DNA of 64,000 nucleotides from Novosphingopyxis baekryungensis DSM 16222. Its GTDB lineage: Bacteria; Pseudomonadota; Alphaproteobacteria; Sphingomonadales; Sphingomonadaceae. The position numbers and the translations under genes are program-made. Positions 36,530 through 44,747 of this stretch are shown here, one piece after another; position 1 is the stretch's first letter; each line of letters opens with the position of its first letter. The notes under the pieces are model-generated. The model did no database searches, was not told where the DNA came from, and saw only the letters and a program-made list of their open reading frames with translations. The stretch is from contig NZ_ATUR01000002.1 in assembly GCF_000420305.1 (NCBI RefSeq), positions 701,001 through 765,000 of the forward strand, written 5' to 3'.

Positions 36530-37372
36530 ATGTCCTCAAAGAGCGAATTTAGGGAACAGGCCGGTCCGGCGCAACCGGGCTTCGGCGTGGCGACCATATC
36601 CGGCGTGAATTGGGCGGGGCTGCGAACGCTCTATATCAAGGAAGTGCGCCGCTTCATGCGGGTGCAATTGCAGACGGTGTGGGCGCCGGGCATCACCACC
36701 TTGCTCTATCTCATCATCTTCACCGTGGCACTGGCGCGCGGCGGGCGCACTGCGCTGGGCGTGCCGTTCGTGGACTTTCTGGCGCCCGGCCTCATCGTCA
36801 TGGGCATGCTGCAGAACAGTTTCGCCAATGCCAGCTTCTCGCTGCTGGTGGGCAAGATTCAGGGGACGATCGTCGATTATCTCCTGCCGCCGCTGAGCTA
36901 TGCCGAGCTGATGTTCGCGCTGATCGCCGGATCGGTGACGCGCGCCTGCGCCGTGGGCGGGGCGGTGTGGCTGGCCATGGCGCTTTGGCCCGGCGTCTCG
37001 GTCGATCTCGCCAAACCCTGGGCGGTGATCTGGTTCGGCCTGAACGGCGCGACCTTTTTGGCGATCCTCGGCCTGTTCACGTCGATCTGGGCCGAGAAGT
37101 TCGATCATGCGGCCGCGGTGACCAATTTCGTGATCGCCCCGCTCGCGCTGTTGTCCGGCACCTTTTATTCGGTGGAACGTCTGGCCCCGACATTTCAGGC
37201 GGTGAGCCATGCCAACCCATTTTTCTACATCATCTCCGGCTTTCGCTACGGCTTTCTCGGCGTGGCCGATTCGCCCGTCATGATCGGTGCGGTGGTCGTG
37301 CTGGCGCTCAATCTTGTGTTCGGTACGGGCGTCTATCTGCTGCTGCGCTCGGGCTGGAAAATCCGCAGCTGA
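36530..37372 (+). CDS. ABC-2 type transporter permease without adjacent ATPase
   Basis: 280 residues: an N-terminal cytoplasmic segment, LYIKEVRRFMRVQLQTVWAP (elbow helix), then six membrane segments including FLAPGLIVMGMLQNSFANAS and LSGTFYSVERLAPTFQAVSH (family loop before the last helices). Related to permeases exporting polysaccharide or drugs. Its ATP-binding partner is not next to it: upstream is gcrA on the other strand, downstream hspQ. The partner could be encoded elsewhere. Start ATG 36530 (MSSKSEFREQAG). Confidence 0.87.
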   Translation: MSSKSEFREQAGPAQPGFGVATISGVNWAGLRTLYIKEVRRFMRVQLQTVWAPGITTLLYLIIFTVALARGGRTALGVPFVDFLAPGLIVMGMLQNSFANASFSLLVGKIQGTIVDYLLPPLSYAELMFALIAGSVTRACAVGGAVWLAMALWPGVSVDLAKPWAVIWFGLNGATFLAILGLFTSIWAEKFDHAAAVTNFVIAPLALLSGTFYSVERLAPTFQAVSHANPFFYIISGFRYGFLGVADSPVMIGAVVVLALNLVFGTGVYLLLRSGWKIRS

Positions 37373-37390
37373 CCGGACTGAAGCGTCCGA

Positions 37391-37732
37391 TCAGTTACGG
37401 CGATGGGCGGGCAGGGCGTATTTCTCGCCCGACCAGGCGGCAAAATACTGGCCGACCTCGGGATGATCGACAGGGCCGCCGTCATGATCGTCCAGCAGAT
37501 TGCCCTGGCTGACATAAGCGATGTAGCTGGAATCCTCGTTTTCGGCGAACAGGTGGTAGAAGGGCTGATCGCGCGCCGGTCTCAGCTTTTCGGGAATGGC
37601 CTCGTACCAATCCTCGCTGTTGGAAAACTCGGCATCGACATCGAATATGACGCCGCGAAAGTCGAGAAACCGGTGGCGCACGACATCGCCGATGCCGAAC
37701 CGCGCCTTGGGGAAAGAGATATTGCTGTTCAT
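37391..37732 (-). CDS. hspQ: HspQ-like hemimethylated-DNA-binding protein
   Basis: About 113 residues of the YccV/HspQ family: KARFGIGDVVRHRFLDFRGV, WYEAIPEKLRPARDQPFYHL, then SYIAYVSQGNLLDDHDGGPV. In E. coli HspQ modulates Lon specificity and DnaA stability. ATG 37732 has AGG at short spacing; ATG 37744 (MTGHMNSN) is an equally possible start. It converges on the ABC-2 permease gene. Confidence 0.92.
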   Translation of the reverse strand: MNSNISFPKARFGIGDVVRHRFLDFRGVIFDVDAEFSNSEDWYEAIPEKLRPARDQPFYHLFAENEDSSYIAYVSQGNLLDDHDGGPVDHPEVGQYFAAWSGEKYALPAHRRN

Positions 37733-37868
37733 ATGGCCTGTCATATCGGTGAAACGCGCGAGAAATTCAACTGATCCGCTTGGCAAGTTGGATCGAACGC
37801 GTTAGGAGCCGCGCCTTGCCGAACGGTGGCGGGCCTTGTGCCCTTGACCAATGCCCCGTTCGCCTTGC

Positions 37869-37958
<90 letters not shown>

Positions 37959-38070
37959 TTTATGCTTCCAGCCCGATCCGTGGTCATCCATAATACCCCG
38001 AAAAGCTTGCCGAATCTCTGGTTTTTCGTTTTTTTCCGTTCACCGAATTCCACGCCGAGCCAACGCAAAT

Positions 38071-38088
38071 GGGGGTATTCTGGGGGTA
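38071..38088 (+). repeat. Tandem GGGGGTA repeat ahead of the integrase fragment
   Basis: GGGGGTATTCTGGGGGTA consists of two GGGGGTA units 11 bases apart, between the tRNA and the integrase start. Similar G-rich repeats are often found just upstream of P4-type integrases and may be arm-type binding sites. Confidence 0.5.
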
Positions 38089-38114
38089 CAGGAAGCGGCA
38101 GATGGGCGTATTGG

Positions 38115-38396
38115 ATGCTGACGGACAAACAGGTGCGGACGGCAAAGCCGAAGCCGAAATCCTACAAGATTACGGACCGAAACAGCCTGTTCCTTCATGT
38201 AAGCACCAAGGGCCATAGAACCTTCCGATACAAATACCGATTCGACGGGAAGGAGCAGTTGCTTGTCATCGGCGCTTCACTGGATGTCAGTCTTGCGCAG
38301 GCGCGCGGGACCGTTGAAAGTGCGCGCAAGTCAAAAGCATTCTTGAAACAGAAGTCGGGTGGTTGGGAATCCCTTCTGTCAACACGGCCTAGGTAG
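38115..38396 (+). pseudogene. P4-type tyrosine integrase, N-terminal fragment
   Basis: 93 residues. It begins MLTDKQVRTAKPKPKSYKIT and continues through the DUF4102 arm-binding domain (NSLFLHVSTKGHRTFRYKYR, LVIGASLDVSLAQARGTVES). It then departs from the family after AFLKQKS and stops. The catalytic domain (R...HxxR...Y) is missing, so this is a relic. It starts 157 bases after tRNA-Ser in the orientation expected of an integrase next to its attachment site. The last codons overlap the end of the convergent acyltransferase gene, marking a deletion junction near 38365. Confidence 0.85.
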
Positions 38397-39486
38397 GCAA
38401 ATTTGGAGGGCGCGCGCCTAAAAGCTTGTTGGAAATATTATGTCCGTACCGAATCAGTGGAAGTTCTAAAAAATTATAGGAGATGACTGCAATGGGAATG
38501 AACATGAGAGACGTTAACACTGGATAATCTGCATACAAGCCAGATGCTCCAGTTGAACGCCCTCCCCAATCGTTCGGAGCAAGACTGAGTTGCTGCCAAA
38601 GATAAAGACTATAGGAAATCAAGCCAACTTTGACCAAAACCTTATTGCTCAGAAATATTCTAAACCGCGAGCAGGATTGGTTATAAAGCGTTCCAAAAAG
38701 AATAAAAGAAACCAATATAGGTTGTAAGATAAAAACTAAATTAGAAATCATTGGAACGGGAAAAGTCAGAGGTTTAACCAATAAGATAACGGCCATCACA
38801 GCTACTATTCCCTTTGAAGAAAGTCGAGTGATTAGTTCTTTGAGGCTGTTGATTAGCGCAACCGCTGCGCCGATTGCGATATGGGCAAAAGGCAATAATA
38901 TATCGAGCCAAGCAGAGCCAATGATTAGTGCCGTGGCAATTATTGCAATCCCGGTTTTGCGTCTCGTGCCTAACAGCGCAAACAATATCGGCCAACATAA
39001 GTAAAACTGCTCTTCTACGCTCAGGCTCCACGTATGTGCTAACCACCAAGAGCAAGAGAAGCCAGATACGTTGCAGATGTATAAGCTACTTCTTACAAAA
39101 GCTTCCGGCTTGGCTACAAGTGGTCCCCAAACTGTCAGGCAAAGCACGGCTATGATATACACATAGAATGCTGGCGAAATCCGAAATATTCTTCTGACGT
39201 AGAAGGCTTTAAAGCTAATTTTTCCCCGCTTGCGCTCTTCCGAAAATAGAAGGCTTGTTATGAGATAGCCGCTTATAACGAAAAAAAACTCTACGCCAAC
39301 TTCGCCCAAACTGCCTGCGACACGTAACAGGAGGTTTAAAAAAAGATCTGCTGGGCTGTGCAATACATTTTTGATCGGCTCAACGTCTACACCGATCCGA
39401 TAGCCTATTGCATGGCCGACCAGGACGAGAATGACGCTTACGCCCCGCCATCCGTCTATGATCTGGTTCCGACTACTGCTGGCCAT
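38389..39486 (-). CDS. Acyltransferase 3 family (OafA/YrhL-like) membrane protein
   Basis: 365 residues with about ten membrane helices. Motifs: DGWRGVSVILVLVGHA at the start (catalytic His), FFFVISGYLITSLLFSEERK, RRIFRISPAFYVYI and WSLSVEEQFYL. It should O-acylate a cell-surface glycan from the inner membrane. The gene is visibly richer in A and T than the genes around it and lies between an integrase relic and an IS3 relic, so it was very likely acquired by transfer. Frame intact, usual length. Confidence 0.9.
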   Translation of the reverse strand: MASSSRNQIIDGWRGVSVILVLVGHAIGYRIGVDVEPIKNVLHSPADLFLNLLLRVAGSLGEVGVEFFFVISGYLITSLLFSEERKRGKISFKAFYVRRIFRISPAFYVYIIAVLCLTVWGPLVAKPEAFVRSSLYICNVSGFSCSWWLAHTWSLSVEEQFYLCWPILFALLGTRRKTGIAIIATALIIGSAWLDILLPFAHIAIGAAVALINSLKELITRLSSKGIVAVMAVILLVKPLTFPVPMISNLVFILQPILVSFILFGTLYNQSCSRFRIFLSNKVLVKVGLISYSLYLWQQLSLAPNDWGGRSTGASGLYADYPVLTSLMFIPIAVISYNFLELPLIRYGHNISNKLLGARPPNLPT

Positions 39487-39599
39487 CTGACATTAATCCA
39501 ACAAGAGTTCGTGCAGGGCGAGTTCGGGAGTGCGATGTTTGGCCCAAAATCATGGAGCATCAATTATCGCAATTTGCCACAGAAAATGTGGTATTTGGA

Positions 39600-40260
39600 C
39601 TGCTGAGACTTCGAGCTTTGCTTCAGCTGTGATTGGAGCCGGGCCGCGTTGTTGCGCATGAGCACGGTTGAAGCAATATGCTGCATAGCGAAGCCCGTAG
39701 GGCGTGGTATGAAGCAGCCCATTGCTTTTACATCGGAACGTCGAACGCAGCCGGTGCCCTGTAACCACGGAATGAGTGTAGCCAGAAGTGGCTGTAGTCA
39801 TCGACCAGGCTAGCGATCTTGACTCGCGCGTAAGCCATGCTGAGGCACTGCGCCTCATTGAGAAAGTCGTGGAGCATCCGCCAATTAAAGCTGTCGCAGA
39901 AACCGCTCTGCATCGGCTTGCCTGGCGCGAGTTGATGTCATTCCACACCCATCTCCCCGCATCATGCCAGTACCTTGTTGCTGGTGAGCTCGGCGTCGTT
40001 ATCGCTGACAATTATTCCCGCCTTGCTGCGCTGGACGAATGCCTGGCCCAGTTTCTCGCGAAGCTCGCCCTCAAGCGCCGGGCCTTGGACATCTCTAAAT
40101 CGCCATACTTCGACGTTCAGTTGTAGGTCATCGCTTCCGATACGCCGTGCCGACGAGCGAGGTCATCGATCCTCGCGACCGCTCCAGCCTCATTCAACAC
40201 GCCGATGATCTGCTCCTTTGTAAACCTCGTTCTCTTCATCCTATCCGTCCTTATGTCAGG
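39600..40260 (-). pseudogene. Degenerate IS3-family element
   Basis: On the minus strand ATG 40239 opens the usual orfA (MKRTRFTKEQIIGVLNEAGA, HGVSEAMTYN) but an in-frame TGA at 40117-40119 stands where the family has Trp. The rest of orfA and the front half of orfB are missing. The second half of orfB is in another frame, from about 40000 to 39728: SDNDAELTSNKVLAW, WHQLAPGKPMQSGFCDSFNW and WLHSFRGYRAPAAF, i.e. the DDE domain after the second Asp. The element is dead. It fills the gap between the acyltransferase gene and the arabinose locus. Confidence 0.8.
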
Positions 40261-40399
40261 GCCGGACTTTAATTGCTCGTTGATAAAAGTCAGGGGGTCA
40301 CGTCATGATCAATCACCCGATGAATTTTCGTATGATAGCGCTCCTCTTATGACGTCTCCTCTCTGCAATCAGTAATTGCTCAAGCCGAAAAACTTATAT

Positions 40400-40423
40400 A
40401 TGTCGGACTTAATAAAGTCGGAC
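40400..40423. promoter_or_regulatory. Two GTCGGAC boxes upstream of the GH51 gene
   Basis: ATGTCGGACTT at 40400-40410 and AAGTCGGACCT near 40415-40425 are two copies of the locus-wide GTCNGAC motif, about 45 bases ahead of the arabinofuranosidase start. Probable sites for the GntR regulator at 57132-57881. Confidence 0.55.
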
Positions 40424-40457
40424 CTCGTCGTGGGATCCAGGCATCGGGAGAGAGAGA

Positions 40458-42026
40458 ATGTTTCGTCGAGCCATGCACCGCAGCGCCTTGGCTGTCTTGC
40501 TCAGCGCATCGATGCTGTCGAGCACCGCGCAAGCCGATACCGGCGGCAAGCCGACCAGCGCTACCATCCAGGCTGATCAACCTGGTCCGGTTTATCACAA
40601 AGAGATGTTTACCCAGTTCGCCGAGCATCTGGGCACAGGAATCTATGGTGGTCTGTGGGTCGGTGAGGACAGTCCGATCCCCAATACCCACGGTTTTCGC
40701 AACGATGTGGTCAGCGCATTGCGCGATCTGTCCGTACCGGTGATCCGCTGGCCAGGGGGCTGTTTTGCGGACGAATATCACTGGCGCGAAGGCATCGGCC
40801 CGCGCAGTGAGCGGCCGGTCAAGATCAACACGCACTGGGGCGGTGTGACCGAACCCAATACGGTTGGCACACATGAGTTTTTCGAATTGGTCCGTCAAAT
40901 AGGTGCGAAGGCCTATGTCGCCGGCAATGTCGGCGATGGCTCGCCGCGGGAGATGGCGGAGTGGGTGGAGTATATCACGTCGCCCGCTGGCAGCCTGGCC
41001 GAAGAGCGCGCCGAAAATGGCCATCCCGAACCTTGGGACATGCCGTATTTCGGGGTCGGTAACGAGCTTTGGGGCTGCGGCGGCAACATGCGGGCCGAAT
41101 ATGCGGCGGACCTGACGCGGCGTTATTCGACGTTCATAAAGGCGCCCGACGGCACCAAGGTGCTGAAAATCGCCGCCGGTGCGAATGTCGATGATTATAA
41201 TTGGACTGAAACGATGATGCGCGTTGCGGCCGCGCAGCTCGACGGCGTGTCACTGCATTATTATGTGCTGCCCGACGGGGGCTGGCCGCCGCATGCACCG
41301 GCCACCGGTTTCGACGAGACGGCCTGGGCGGACACGCTGCAGCAGGCCTGGCGCATGGACGAGCTCGTGACCAAGCACAGCGCGATCATGGACAAATATG
41401 ATCCGGAAAGGCGCCTGTTTCTCGCCGTTGACGAATGGGGTGCCTGGTATGCCCAGGATGAGGGCACCACGCCCGGCTTCCTGCGTCAGCAAAACACGCT
41501 GCGCGACGCGCTGATCGCGGCGATCAATCTCAATATCTTCGCCAAGCATGCGGACCGGGTGCGGATGAGCGCCATCGCGCAGATGGTGAACGTGCTGCAG
41601 GCCATGATCCTGACCGATGGAGACAAGATGGTGCTGACGCCCACCTATCATGTGTTCGAGATGTACAAGCCTTGGCAGGACGCCACGGTGCTGCCGATCA
41701 CCATCGACACGCCGACATACAGCAAGGGCGCATTCGCTTTGCCCGCCGTCAGCGGATCGGCGGTGCGGGGCAGGGATGGTAAAATCCATGTCGGTCTGGC
41801 CAATGCGGACCCCACGCAGGCCAACCGCGTCACGATCGCGCTGGACGGCGCGGCCGCACGTAGCGTGACCGGGCGGGTCATCACGGCGCAGGCCATGGAC
41901 GCGCATAACAGTTTCGATGCGCCGCAGACGGTCGGGCCAGCAGTCTTCAACGGCGCCAGCATGCAGGGCGGCAAGCTTATGGTGACATTGCCGGCCAAAT
42001 CGGTCGTCGTTCTGGAACTCCAGTGA
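40458..42026 (+). CDS. GH51 alpha-L-arabinofuranosidase, exported
   Basis: 522 residues with a signal peptide cleaved near AQA-D (residue ~26). The GH51 barrel shows VIRWPGGCFADEYHWREGIG, the acid/base glutamate in YFGVGNELWGCGGNM (near 200) and the nucleophile glutamate in FLAVDEWGAWYA (near 320); a beta domain closes the protein. It removes terminal arabinofuranose from arabinan or arabinoxylan fragments, here likely in the periplasm. GGGAGAGAGAG precedes the ATG. Stop and next start overlap (GTGA), so it is cotranscribed with the GH43 gene. Confidence 0.92.
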   Translation: MFRRAMHRSALAVLLSASMLSSTAQADTGGKPTSATIQADQPGPVYHKEMFTQFAEHLGTGIYGGLWVGEDSPIPNTHGFRNDVVSALRDLSVPVIRWPGGCFADEYHWREGIGPRSERPVKINTHWGGVTEPNTVGTHEFFELVRQIGAKAYVAGNVGDGSPREMAEWVEYITSPAGSLAEERAENGHPEPWDMPYFGVGNELWGCGGNMRAEYAADLTRRYSTFIKAPDGTKVLKIAAGANVDDYNWTETMMRVAAAQLDGVSLHYYVLPDGGWPPHAPATGFDETAWADTLQQAWRMDELVTKHSAIMDKYDPERRLFLAVDEWGAWYAQDEGTTPGFLRQQNTLRDALIAAINLNIFAKHADRVRMSAIAQMVNVLQAMILTDGDKMVLTPTYHVFEMYKPWQDATVLPITIDTPTYSKGAFALPAVSGSAVRGRDGKIHVGLANADPTQANRVTIALDGAAARSVTGRVITAQAMDAHNSFDAPQTVGPAVFNGASMQGGKLMVTLPAKSVVVLELQ

Positions 42027-43078
42027 CTGCCGCCGCCGGAAATCGCGCCACCTCGCCTTGGCGCACGATGGTAGCGGCCTGCTGCGCATTGATCGGGCTC
42101 GGCATGCCATGCACGGCCATGGCGCAACCGGATGCCGCGCCAACATCGCTGAATGCGCGGCTGACCGGTGCAATCGTGCCGACGCATGATCCGGTGCTGA
42201 TTCGTGAAGGTGACACCTATTATCTGTTCGCCACCGGTGGCCAGTATATCCAGGCCAAGACATCGACGGACCTGATCGCGTGGAAGGATGCCGGTTCGGT
42301 TTTGGATAAGATCCCCGACTGGGCGCTTGAAGCGGTGCCGGGTACCAAGGGCATCTGGGCCCCCGATATCTCCTATGTCGATGGGCAATATCGGCTCTAT
42401 TATTCCATCTCGACCTTCGGTTCCAATCGATCGGCGATCGGCCTTGCCACCAGCCCGACGCTGGACCGGAGTGCGCCCGATTATGCGTGGACCGATCAGG
42501 GGCTTGTCGTGCAGTCGGTGCCCGGCGATGATTTCAACGCGATCGACCCCAATCTGGTGATCGATGCCGAGGGCGGGCAGTGGCTCTCGCTCGGCAGTTT
42601 CTGGACTGGCATCAAGCTGTTCCGTCTGGACCCGGCCACGGGCAAACCGTCGCCCGGCGCCACCCCATATGCGATCGCGCGGCGTCCCGCCCCCAATGGC
42701 GGACCCGCCCCGGTCGAGGCCCCGTTCATTTTCAGGCACGGCGGTGATTACTGGCTGCTCGTGTCATATGACTATTGCTGCAAAGGCGTGAACAGCACCT
42801 ATTATACGGTGGTGGCGCGCGCCAAGGATGTCACCGGGCCCTATCTGGGCCGGGACGGCAGCGCGATGATGGAGGGCGGCGGCACCATATTGCTACGCGC
42901 CGATCTGCAAGAGCAGGAACGCTTTCGCGGCCCGGGCCACCCTGGCGTTTTTACCGATCAGGATGGCACCACCTATGTCGTCTACCACGCCTATGACCGG
43001 GAAAAGGATGGCGCGCCCACCCTGCGGATCGCGCCGCTGCGCTGGGATGAGGACGGCTGGCCGGTCGCCATGCCGTGA
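42023..43078 (+). CDS. GH43 arabinan endo-1,5-alpha-L-arabinanase-like enzyme
   Basis: 351 residues, signal peptide ending AMA-Q (residue ~35). Five-bladed propeller residues: the base Asp in VPTHDPVLIREGDTYYLFAT, the central Asp in NAIDPNLVIDAEGGQWLSLG and the acid Glu in APVEAPFIFRHGGDYWLLVS; SYDYCCKGVNSTYYTVV is the typical CCxG region of arabinanases. It hydrolyses the alpha-1,5 arabinan backbone. The start is GTG 42023, overlapping the GH51 stop. The next GH43 gene follows after 52 bases. Confidence 0.9.
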   Translation: MTAAAGNRATSPWRTMVAACCALIGLGMPCTAMAQPDAAPTSLNARLTGAIVPTHDPVLIREGDTYYLFATGGQYIQAKTSTDLIAWKDAGSVLDKIPDWALEAVPGTKGIWAPDISYVDGQYRLYYSISTFGSNRSAIGLATSPTLDRSAPDYAWTDQGLVVQSVPGDDFNAIDPNLVIDAEGGQWLSLGSFWTGIKLFRLDPATGKPSPGATPYAIARRPAPNGGPAPVEAPFIFRHGGDYWLLVSYDYCCKGVNSTYYTVVARAKDVTGPYLGRDGSAMMEGGGTILLRADLQEQERFRGPGHPGVFTDQDGTTYVVYHAYDREKDGAPTLRIAPLRWDEDGWPVAMP

Positions 43079-43130
43079 CCAGAGCCATGCTGGCGAACGG
43101 CGCTGGAACTGATCGAGCATAAGGAGAGAG

Positions 43131-44558
43131 ATGATGAGCTTCACCCTGACCCGGCGCGCTTTCGCGGCTGGTGCCGTCGGCCTTCCGATCGCGCTAAATG
43201 GATGGGCTGGATCGGCGCTTAGCGCCAAGGCTGCCCCCGGCTTGGCAGGGCTGAACAATCCGCTGATCAAGAACCGCGCGGATGCGCAAATCTTCCGGCA
43301 TGGCGATGGCAGCTATTATATGACCGGGTCTGTGCCCGAATATGACCGGCTGATCCTGCGGCGCGCGCGCGCCATCGCCGGACTTGCCGACGCCGAAGAG
43401 CGCGTCCTGTGGCGACATGAGGCCAGCGGGCCGCTGGGCGGATTCATCTGGGCGCCAGAACTGCATGAAATCGATGGCCGCTGGTACGTCTATTTCGCGG
43501 CGGGCCCCAGCGGCGGCGGCGATGATGTGTTTCGCATCCGCACCTATGTCGCTGTGTGCGACGGTTCTGATCCGATGTCTGGCACCTGGTCTATCCTCGG
43601 CGAATTTCAGACGCCGTGGGACAGTTTCAATCTCGACTCCACGCTCTTCACGCATCGCGGGAAACGCTATTTCGTATGGGCACAGCGCGAACCGGATATC
43701 GAGACCAATTCGAATCTCTACATCGCGCCGCTTGCCACGCCGCTGACCCTGGGGGCCAAGGCGGCGCGTCTGACGGTGCCGACACTCGATTGGGAGGTGC
43801 GCGGATACAAGGTGAACGAGGCTGCTGCCGTGCTGGAGAAAAACGGGCGGCTCTTCATGACCTATTCGGCCAGCGCGACCGATGACCGCTATTGCCTCGG
43901 CTTGCTGACCGCCGATGCGGACGCGGATATCATGGACCCCCATGCCTGGACCAAATCCGGCGAGCCGGTGTTTCAGAGCAGCGTCGCCACATCCGTATAC
44001 GGCCCCGGCCATAACAGTTTTACCGTGGATGAGCAGGGCCGCGACATTCTGGTCTATCATGGGCGGGACTATAAGGAGATCGAAGGCGATCCGCTGTTCA
44101 ATCCGGATCGGCACACGCGCGTACAGCGGCTGTATTTCAAGCCGGATGGCACGCCCGATTTCGGTGTGCCGGTCGGCAACGGTCCGCTGCCCGAGCGGTT
44201 CTCGCCGGTCGGCGCGCCGGAACGCTATCTCGCGCATCAAGCCGAGCAACCGGTCGTCGCATCGCTGCCATTGGCCCAGACACAATATCGGTCCGTCGCG
44301 CATGAGGATGGCACGGTCAGCCTGTCGCCAATCCTGCGGCGGGATCACTGTCTCGGATTGAGCAGCGACGGCAAGATCACGCTCACGGCTTCCACCAATC
44401 GCGCTGCGATGCTGCGGTTTCGCCGACATGCTGGCAGTGATGGCTCCACGATAACATTGGCCTTGGCGAACGCGCCGAACAAGGCGCTGGCGTTTGCGGA
44501 TGGCGCGCTGAAGATTGGTCAGGCTAATGATCGGTCTGCTTCATGGCGTGTGGATTGA
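43131..44558 (+). CDS. GH43 family glycosidase with C-terminal arabinose-binding-like domain
   Basis: 475 residues. The N-terminus TRRAFAAGAVGLPIALNG is a twin-arginine signal, so export folded through Tat is expected. The GH43 propeller reads KNRADAQIFRHGDGSYYMTG (Asp), SFNLDSTLFTHRGKRYFVWA (Asp) and YKVNEAAAVLEKNGRLFMTY (Glu). Residues ~380-475 (QYRSVAHEDGTVSLSPIL, RAAMLRFRRH, SASWRVD) resemble an AbfB-type beta-trefoil that binds arabinose side chains. Likely an alpha-L-arabinofuranosidase; exact linkage unknown. AAGGAGAGAG precedes the ATG. Confidence 0.88.
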   Translation: MMSFTLTRRAFAAGAVGLPIALNGWAGSALSAKAAPGLAGLNNPLIKNRADAQIFRHGDGSYYMTGSVPEYDRLILRRARAIAGLADAEERVLWRHEASGPLGGFIWAPELHEIDGRWYVYFAAGPSGGGDDVFRIRTYVAVCDGSDPMSGTWSILGEFQTPWDSFNLDSTLFTHRGKRYFVWAQREPDIETNSNLYIAPLATPLTLGAKAARLTVPTLDWEVRGYKVNEAAAVLEKNGRLFMTYSASATDDRYCLGLLTADADADIMDPHAWTKSGEPVFQSSVATSVYGPGHNSFTVDEQGRDILVYHGRDYKEIEGDPLFNPDRHTRVQRLYFKPDGTPDFGVPVGNGPLPERFSPVGAPERYLAHQAEQPVVASLPLAQTQYRSVAHEDGTVSLSPILRRDHCLGLSSDGKITLTASTNRAAMLRFRRHAGSDGSTITLALANAPNKALAFADGALKIGQANDRSASWRVD

Positions 44559-44679
44559 TCAAACGGGCTATGGGGGCGGAATCGGCATCGCGCGGGCGAA
44601 TTCAGAGCAAATAGCGTGGTAAATTCGCCACGATCGACCGTAGACATGAGGTGTGCGTAAATTTCGCTTGCCAATAATA

Positions 44680-44690
44680 AATCAGACAAA
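44680..44690. promoter_or_regulatory. GTCNGAC-like box upstream of the TonB receptor
   Basis: AATCAGACAAA, 58 bases before the receptor start, differs from the TTGTCAGACAA form by one base in the core. Probable GntR site. Confidence 0.5.
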
Positions 44691-44747
44691 TAGCTAGTAG
44701 CTTACAAAAAGGCGGGATCTATACCGGCTAAACAGGAGAGGCTAGCT

